A stretch of DNA of 32,118 bases from Monosiga brevicollis MX1 (lineage: Eukaryota > Opisthokonta > Choanoflagellata > Craspedida > Salpingoecidae), in NCBI RefSeq assembly GCF_000002865.3, contig NW_001865064.1:360895-393012 (forward strand), given 5' to 3'. The translations under genes and the position numbers were made by a program. Positions within the stretch are counted from its first letter, which is position 1. Each line of letters begins with the position of its first letter. The notes beneath the pieces are model-generated. The model did no database searches, was not told where the DNA came from, and saw nothing but the letters and a program-made list of their open reading frames with translations. Shown here one piece after another: positions 11,601 to 20,600 of the stretch.

Positions 11601-14600
11601 GCAGTATGAAGCAGAGGCCTGTGCGCCAGCTGGTCCGGGCACGGCTGATCGCGAGTGTGTAGACTGCACCTCGTCGTGCGCGGCTGGTGAGTATCTGGAT
11701 GGCACCTGCACGGCATACACCACGCCAACTTGTGAGGCCTGTTTGACCTCGTGCCCTGCGGGCTATTGGTTGGAGGGCACTTGTTCGGGTGGTGCGGACC
11801 ATCCCACTTGCCAACACTGTACCGTCTGCCAGTCTGGCGTTGAATTCTTGACGGCCAGCTGCACCGCCTCCTCTGATGCAATCTGTGACACGTGTCTCAC
11901 GGCCGATGACTGTGCCGGCAAGAACCTGTTCCTCGCGGGAACTTGTGGCCCAACCAGCGGTACCACGTGTGAACCTTGCGTGACGAGCTGCACAAACGGT
12001 GAATATCTCGCTGGCGTCTGCGATGACGGCCTTGAGAAGACGTCCTGCGAGGCTTGTCATGCTAGCTGTGAAACTTGCAACGGTGCTGGCGCAAGCGCCT
12101 GCACCACGTGTCCCTCGAACATGGTCCTTGTGCGCAACGCACTTGACTCGGCTGGCCACTGCACCAGCGAATGCCCCAACGGACAGGCGGCCGACGCTAA
12201 CGATGAGTGTCAGGACTGCGATGACAGCTGTGCAAATTGCGCACTGCCTGCCAATGCCAGCGCATGCACATCGTGCCCCAGTGGAGCCCCCTTCTTGACC
12301 GCTGATGGCACATGTGTTGCAACTTGCCCCAGCGGCTATTTCGGTCATACGGGCCTTGGCCAGTGCCAGCCGTGCGGTGAATGCGATGCAGAACAATACA
12401 TTGCCACACAATGCGGCAGCACCACCGCCACCGTCTGTGCCGACTTGACGGTGTGTGAGCCCGGCACTAGCCAAGACCAAGCCGCAACACCCACGACGGA
12501 TCGCACTTGCGCGCCTTGTGCTCAAGGCACCTTCGCTTCATATTCCGGGGCTCTGGCATGTGCTGAGCACACCGCTTGCATCGCCGGTGTCACCTTTGCG
12601 TCGCAAGCCCCAACCACCTCCAGCGACCGTGTATGCACTTCCGTTGCACCTGCGTGCACTTCTCAACAGTATGAGACGGCCCATCCGACACTCACTAGCG
12701 ACCGGACCTGCGCCACCCTCACAACTTGTGGCATTCATCAGTTCGTCAGCCAGCGTGCTACGGCTTCAACGGACCGCTCGTGCACCAACTACACGGTCTG
12801 CAGCAGTTCAATGTATCAGAGCGTGGCCCCCACGGCCACCACTGATCGCGCTTGCGCTGACGTGACGACTTGCTCTGCTACACAGTACGAAACTGCAGCC
12901 CCGGACGCCAGCAACGATCGCCAGTGCGCTGACGTGTCGGCACCCTGTGCTGCCGGTGTTGCGTTTGAAACGGCAGCGCCAACCGCCACATCTGACCGCA
13001 CTTGCCAAAGCTACAGCCCAGCGTGCAGCGCCCCGGCTTCCTTTGAATGCACGGCGCCAACGCCGACGAGCGATCGTTTGTGCTGTGCCACTACACCATG
13101 CGCGGCCTCGCTTGAGTACCAGGCTGCTGCGCCCACAATGTCCACGGATCGCGCGTGCGCCAATGTCTCAGCCTGCGACCCCGAATCCTTTATCAGCATG
13201 CCTGCAACACCCACCTCAGACAACGTTTGCGCGGCCGCCACGGGATGCGAACCCTCTGAGTTTGAGAGTGGCGCTTTGACGGCCACTTCAGATCGCGCTT
13301 GCACTGAGTGTGCAGTATGCGATGCTGTTTCCACGTACACCCTGGCCAACTGCAGTGCCTACGCTGACACGCAGTGCGCTCCTTGTTCCACGTGCGGTCT
13401 AGGCTACTTTGCCGCAGACGACTGCTCACCTTTTGCTGACACGCGCTGCCAATCTTGTGCAGACTGCGGAGCAAATCAGTTTGTTGCCACGGCATGCAGC
13501 AGCACGGCCAATACAGTCTGCAGCGACTGCTCCAGCTGCGCAGCTGGTGAGTACCGTGCTGCCAGCTGCAGTGACAGCTCTGACACCATCTGTCACACCA
13601 TTTCCACCTGTACCGCATCTGAGTATGAGCGCCATGCGCCCACGACCACGTCCGACCGTGTCTGCTTGGCCGTCACCACTTGCACGAGCGCGCAGTTTGA
13701 GGCCTCCGCGCCCACGACCACCTCCGATCGTGTCTGCCTGGACGTGCGCAGCTGCTCCTCTCCGCAGCTGTACGAGGCAGCAGCTCCCACTGCCACCTCG
13801 AACCGTCAGTGCGCCTTCCTGCGCAACTGCACGGTGGAGCAGTACGAGTCTGCAAGCCCCACCCCCACGTCAAACCGTCAGTGCACCCCGTTGACCGAGT
13901 GCAACTTTGGCGAATTTGTTGGCACCGTCCCGTCAGCAACCAGTGACCGCGTGTGCGTGCCCTGCCCGGCGGGCACTATTGATCACGATAGCATGCCCGA
14001 AACTGCCTGTCAACAGCTGCCTTCAGGCTCGTACGCGCCCGCCGGCTCCTACGGCACCCCGGCCAGCTTTGTGTGTGCGCCCGGCTCGGCGGATACGGAT
14101 GCCAACCCGGCTACTGCTTGTGCTGGCTGCTCTGGCGAGACCTACCAGAATCTGGCCGGCCAGACCTCGTGCAAGGCAGTCGCCCAATGCTTGGCTGGTG
14201 AGGAAGAGAGTCGTGCACCAACACCGACATCCAACCGTCTTTGCGACGAGTGCATCGTGGGCGTGACCTTTAAAGCCGTTGCTGGACAGGCTGTGGGCTG
14301 TGCCAACGTATCTCAGTGCGCGGCTGGAGAGCAACAGCTTGCTGCTCCAACGCTCATCTCAGATCGCACGTGCGAGGCTTGCCCAGCCGGCACCAGCAAA
14401 TCAGAGCCTGGACAGGCTGTTGATTGCGAGGCTCACCAGGTTTGCGTGGCTGGCGAATACGAGACTGCGGCCCCCACGAGCTCTACGGATCGCGCTTGTG
14501 CCGCCTGTGACGCAGGAACCACCGACGACGATGGTGTAGCCACGACCCCGTGCCAAGCCTGCTCTGCAGGAACTTTTGTGCCCGCGGGACAAGCTGGCTC

Positions 14601-17600
14601 TTGTGCCAGCCTCCGCTGTGCCCTCGGTTGGGCTGATAAGGATGAGGATCCCACCACAGCGTGCGAGGCGTGTACGGGTGGCGTCGACTTTGCCGACGAA
14701 CGCGGAGCCACGGCGTGTCAGCCTGTGCAAGCGTGCGCGGCAGGTACCACCGAGGGCAGCGCGCCCACCACTTCAGCCGATCGAGAGTGCGTAGCATGCC
14801 CCAGTGGCACCTTCAAGGCTGATTCGGGATCGGCAGCTTGCATTCCTCATACCAACTGCACGCAGCTTGGCCAGTACTACGCCGCCGTTGGCACGGCTAC
14901 GGCGGACAGCCAGTGTGCCCCGTACACGACCTGCCAAATGTGGCAGTATGAGCTTCTGGCACCCACGTTGTTCCAGGATCGTCAGTGCCAGAATACAACG
15001 ACATGCACGGTGCTGGAGTTTGAGTTGAGCGCTGCCACGGCAACATCAGATCGTTCTTGCGACGCCCTCTCGCCGCCTTGCACCTCCAACCAGTACGAGG
15101 CACTGGCACCTTCAGCCACATCCGACCGTGCCTGCGCGCCGCTGACCACGTGCGCAAGCTCAACTGAGTATGAGCAGGTGGCGCCGACTAGCAGCACCGA
15201 TCGCGCCTGCGCCAGCCTGACCACGTGCGCCTCGGATCAGTACGCCTGCCTTCCAGCAACGCCCACTTCGGACCGCAGCTGCTGCGCTGTCCAGACCTGT
15301 CTCGCCAATCAATACGAGTTTCGCAGCCCCACTGCTACCAGCAACCGTGTGTGTGCTTCCTGCTCGGCCTGCACCACTGGCTACTATGAGTTTGAGGCTT
15401 GCAGTTCAGGCAGCAACACCAACTGCCAGGCCTGCACAACGTGTGCCGCGGGTGCCTACGAGACCCAGCCTTGCCAAGGTGGCTTGAACCGTGAATGCAG
15501 TACCTGCACTGCGTGCGTGCCAGGCTCGACCTACGCTGCTACTCCGTGCAGCCCCACCCAGAATCGGGCGTGCAGTCCTTGCACCCCCTGCGCCACGGGC
15601 GAGTATCGTACCGCGCTCTGCACGGTGGATGCCAACACGGCGTGTGCGCCTGTGTCCCCTGCGTGCGATACATCCTCGGACTTTGAGCTTGCTCAACCCA
15701 CGACGACTACCGATCGCGTGTGCCAGGCTCTCACTGAGTGCAGTGCGACACAGTACGAGTGCCAGGCCCCCGATGAGCGCCATGACCGTCAGTGCTGTGG
15801 TATCAACACCTGCAGCAGCGGCTACACAGCTACCACGGCTACGGCTACCTCGGACGCACAGTGTGCCGACCTTACCGAGTGCGAGGCTACCCAATATCAA
15901 CAGGTGGCTCCCACCGCCACTTCAGACCGCGTGTGCACCAGTCTGACGACATGCACGGAAAACGAGTACCAAGCCACGGCCCCTGGCCCGTCTAGCGATC
16001 GCATCTGCCTGCTGCTGAGCACTTGCGGGGCTGGCGAATACGAGTGCGTGCCCGCCACCGCAACCTCCAATCGCCAGTGCTGCGTGCAGCCTCTTCAAGC
16101 CCAACCGCCTGTGCCTCGATTTGATGTGGAACGTGCCTTTGTGGCTGGTACGCCGGTCTTGGGTGCTTCGGCCTCTACCGGCAGTTTCAGCTACGAAGCC
16201 AGCGCTGACTTGACTGCTACAGCTGGCTTGCCCGTGACCTCCGAGTACGAGGTTTCGGCTACAATCGGTGATGTCACAGGCCACGCAACCATCAACATGG
16301 GTTTGCCTGCTGCTGCTCGCGTCGAGGCCATTCTGGCCATGGATGGCGACGTTTTCCCCGAGCAGCCCTTGGTCACGGTGGCTTTTGCCGTGTCCGATGC
16401 CAATGGCGGCGCTCAGGTCACTAGCACTGACGTCGCACTCGTGCTGGTGCACAGTGACGGCGTATCGGAAGTCACAGCCACCTGTATCACGGACGCTGCG
16501 ACCGGCACGTGTGTGGCCCGGCATGCCGTTCCTGCTCACTGGTTTGCCCCAACCATCACCACGCTAACCGTGCGTTATGGCCTTGCCAGTGCGGGTTCCG
16601 CTGGTCTGGCCACCCTGCAAACGGTTACACTGCAACCAACGCGTAGCCCGGCCGTTGTGGAGGACGTTTTGCTGGCCCTCCCTCGTGACAACGTCTACGC
16701 TGGCGACACCTTTGTTGTCAGCGCACACGCTAATTTCAGCTCCTCCGTCAACGCCTGGGCCCTCACCATGACGCTCGGCGAGGGTCTTGAGCTAGTGGGC
16801 GTGGAGTATGACCACGTTCTCTGGCGTGCAACGACCAGCATTCACTCGCTCAACCGCGGCCTCGCGGCCGTGGGACAGCTGGCATCCTACGACAACGCTG
16901 CCCTCACTTCTTCGGTGCTCTTCAACGTCACCGTTCGCGTGACGGCTGCCGTTGTCGATGCCGACGTGGCCATTGACTGCGCTGTCAATCACGTGGCAAC
17001 CGTTGAGGGCGGCCATGTTCTGCCCGGCGGGCGTACCGCCAGCTCACGTCGTCCCACTTTTGCTGATCGCTACGGCGTGCAGTCTGCCGTTGCCGGCCGC
17101 GTATATGTTGCCAGCACCGCCGACCTAGGTCTCTTTGTCGTACCCGACACGGTCAATCTGTTCAACACGGCATTCTTGGACGGTCACGACGTCAGTGCGA
17201 CCATGGCAATTCTTGGCGTCACACGCCAGGGCACCCTGCGCAGCATCACCGATGGCATCACGTGCTCCAGCGAGTCGAGCTTGGTCACGGCCTCTGTTGA
17301 TTGCCGCACGCTTTCTCTGACTGCGGCCAGCGCCACCACCGTTGAGCCTTCGCGCAATGTTGTGTTTAACGTGGGTGACAACTCAAAGTCGACACAGGTG
17401 CGCGTGTGGAGCCCAAGCACGTTTGCCATGACCGTCTCCGACGACGAGCTGAGCCCGGTGCAAGGCTGGCTGGATGCTGACAATGGCTGCCAGCAAGTGT
17501 ACCAACGAGCCGCCGTGACCGTGCGTGCCAACTTCGAGGCCCAAGGCAGCAGCGCCATCACCGACGCCGACGTGACTGCCTTTGTGCAGCTCCACTCAAG

Positions 17601-20600
17601 CGATGCGGCCACAGCTGGCGTAACGCCCGTTCTGCACGGCAGCCACATTGTCGGGTATGACGTACAAGGCGTGGCACCAGGCACCGTGATCGTGGAGGCG
17701 CGCACTAGCTCCGGCACCACCTTGGCGTCAGAGGCCGTCACTGTAACGGCAACGCCTGTTTTGCCCACTCGCCTTGATCTGACCCCAGTGGCGCAGATTC
17801 GCGTCACCGTACCTGGTTTCCAGCGCGGAAGTGATGGCATTGCCCAAGCGACCGTGGTCTCGAACCTAACAACAGCGGCCCCGCGCGCCTATGTACACGC
17901 CACCCTCATTACTTCGGACTCGCAGCGCCAAGCGTTGACTATCGATGATGGTCTTGCTTTGACGACGAGCAGCGCCAGTCTGCGGGTGGATGGACAAGCC
18001 ATCATTGGCCAAAGCCGCTCCAATGGTGCCCTCTTTACGGCGTCGTGGACGACCGCTACCTGTGCCGCAGCTGCTTCGCTTCAAAGCACGGTGCAGGTTG
18101 TTGTTGACCTGCCGGCCGTGGCCAGCATCACTCTTGCCGCGAGCTCCACAAGCCTGCGGGCTCCTGGTTCCGTTCTCGCCAGCCTGGCTGCCACCTCGCA
18201 CCCGAGCTGGGTCGATGTGTCAGTGACCGTGGCGTTGACGGACGGTACTTCACGCCCCGCCGTAGCAGCGGATGGCATCAGCCTGTCCGCTGCCCCGGGT
18301 GGCATTGTATCCGTGTCGAACCTGCGCGTGACGGCGGCCACGGTCGGCGCCACTGTTGTGACCGCCACTGCTGGCAACGGAGTCATCGCCACCCTCAACT
18401 TTGCCGTGGTTGATGCAGCCTCGTACACGGTCGCCTGTGATGATGTGACAGGTCAGTCTGTGACGGAGCTACGCACCGTGCATGCCAACGGCTTCTACGA
18501 AGCGTGTGAGGTCAAGCTCACCGCTTCGTTAACGGATGGCTCCGAATTAACAAATCTTGCTGCCGAGGCGGCTTGGTCGGCTATGCCTGCTTCTGCCGGC
18601 TCTTTTGTCGCGGGTTGGTGGCGACCGAGCCAGCTTGGCAGTGCAACGCTCACCGCTTCCTTGGTCGGCACGGCGCTTGGTTCAATTGCTTTGGACGTTG
18701 TTTCAACCACGGTGGCTGTGACCGGCATTTCTCTCGAGCTGCCGACTCACGTGTCAGGCGAATACGATGCCGTGCAAACGCTGCCGTTCAGCGTCACGCT
18801 CGATGATGGCACCGTGATTACATCTCCCCAAACCCCTTTCCTCCCAGGCAACCTCTTGGCCGCCTCGGTTAGTGGCGCAGGTGCCGCTGCCGTGGCCGTG
18901 ACCGCTTCGGGGGTAGCTGACGCCCTGGCTCTACGATTGATTGGCTCAAGTTCCGCCCCGTTCACTTTGGCTGTGGCCACGACGGCCGGGACCCCGGTGA
19001 GCTCCCAGATGACAGATGTTGTCGTCAATTTGTTGCCTGGCGTACACGACGCAGACCTCGGTACCGCCAACGGCTTGCCTCTGGGTCAACCGCAGGTTGG
19101 TCAGAGCCAGGTGGCCGACCTGCGCATCAACGTGGGAACCGAGTCTTTGGTGGAAGCGCGTCTGCGGGTGACATTTTCAGAGCACGTGCGTGTCCTCAGT
19201 GTGTCGCGTGCAGCGGCTACAGTGGATGGCACTTTCACGACGGTGGTGGGATCAACCGGTGAGGTGACGATTATTGCAGCGCCCGCCTCGAGCGCCACCG
19301 GTGTCGTGTCGCTGGGTGGCCTCACTTTGGCCATGGACAGCGCCGGCGATGCATCCGTGCTCGTATCCATCCTGCGACTTGAAACGTCAGCAGGTGTCGT
19401 GGTGCCCAGCTCGGCGCCTGTGGACGCTGTTGCTGCTTCGTTTGACTTTACCGTCAGCGGCGACAGTGGAGATCGACGCCGCCGTGATGTTGCCACGACC
19501 GCCTGTGCCAACCCTCCCTGCGCCTCATGCGCGGGTGGTGCGGCACACCAATCGGGCGACGTGGACGGCAACTGCATTTTTGATGCCAGCGACATCACAT
19601 ACATCCAAACAGTTGCGCTCGCCACCCTGCTTGACCCGGCGTTCCCCGACACGCTATTGCAAAACCAGCAGGCCAACCTCGATGCCGATGGTGACGGAAG
19701 CTTTGATATGTCAGATGCCGATTATTTGCTCCGGGTGTACTCACGCCTGATTTTCTTTGTGCACGACTTGACTGTGGCCCCTGTCTCAACGGATTCGGGC
19801 TGTCGCCTCACCATCTCAGCCTCGGTGGTCGGTCGCAGTGACTTGCCTGCCAGTGCTGCCTCGGTGAACCTTTTCTTCGACGTCGAATCAACTCTGGGTG
19901 GCTTCAGCTCCCTGTTTGCGGCAAGCGAACTGGAGGTTGGCAGCGTGTTTGCCTCCACCAAGGGTGCCAATCATCAAGGAGGGCTGTGGCAGGCCGCCGC
20001 AGACGTCGAGACGCCGGGCCGGTTCCTCGTCATCGCGCGTACCCCAATGAACCTGACGGGCGAGTCAGGCATTACCGTCATCCAGGCCTCGTCGCCCTAC
20101 TCGTCAGCCAGTACTGGCAATAGCAGCAGTGGCAGTGGTGGCACCATCAACGTAGGAACCGATTCGTCCCCGGGTGGTGGCTCTACAAGCCTCACAACAA
20201 ATGCTCTGAACGGCCGTGTGCGCGTGACATCAGGAGCCGGTGATGCGCCATATGCTTACTCGCCTCTCAACATTGAAGTATCGGCGGGCAGTGCTGGTTT
20301 GGCCCGTGTATCGCTGACCGAAGGCTACAATCCGCTCGTGTTGTTTGAGAACGATCTGGCCACAGGCACCTGCCACGCTCAGGCCGTCGTTTGTACTGCC
20401 AACGAGTATGAGGTGGCGGCACCCACGGCTACGACATCGCGCTCGTGCATGCCCCTGACCACATGCGCTGTTGCAACACAGTTTGAGTCTGTGGCGCCAA
20501 CGAGCACATCAGATCGCTCGTGTACCAACGCCACTCAGTGCACGGTTGACGAGTATGCTGCGCAGTCGCTGACGGCCACCTCGGATCGCGTCTGCAATCT

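Noticed and set aside
11176-12525. Minus-strand open frame of 449 codons inside the giant gene
   Set aside because: It is the complement of cysteine-rich coding sequence with strong C/G third-position bias. Its Ala/Arg/Gly-rich content has no domain, while the plus frame carries clear domains.
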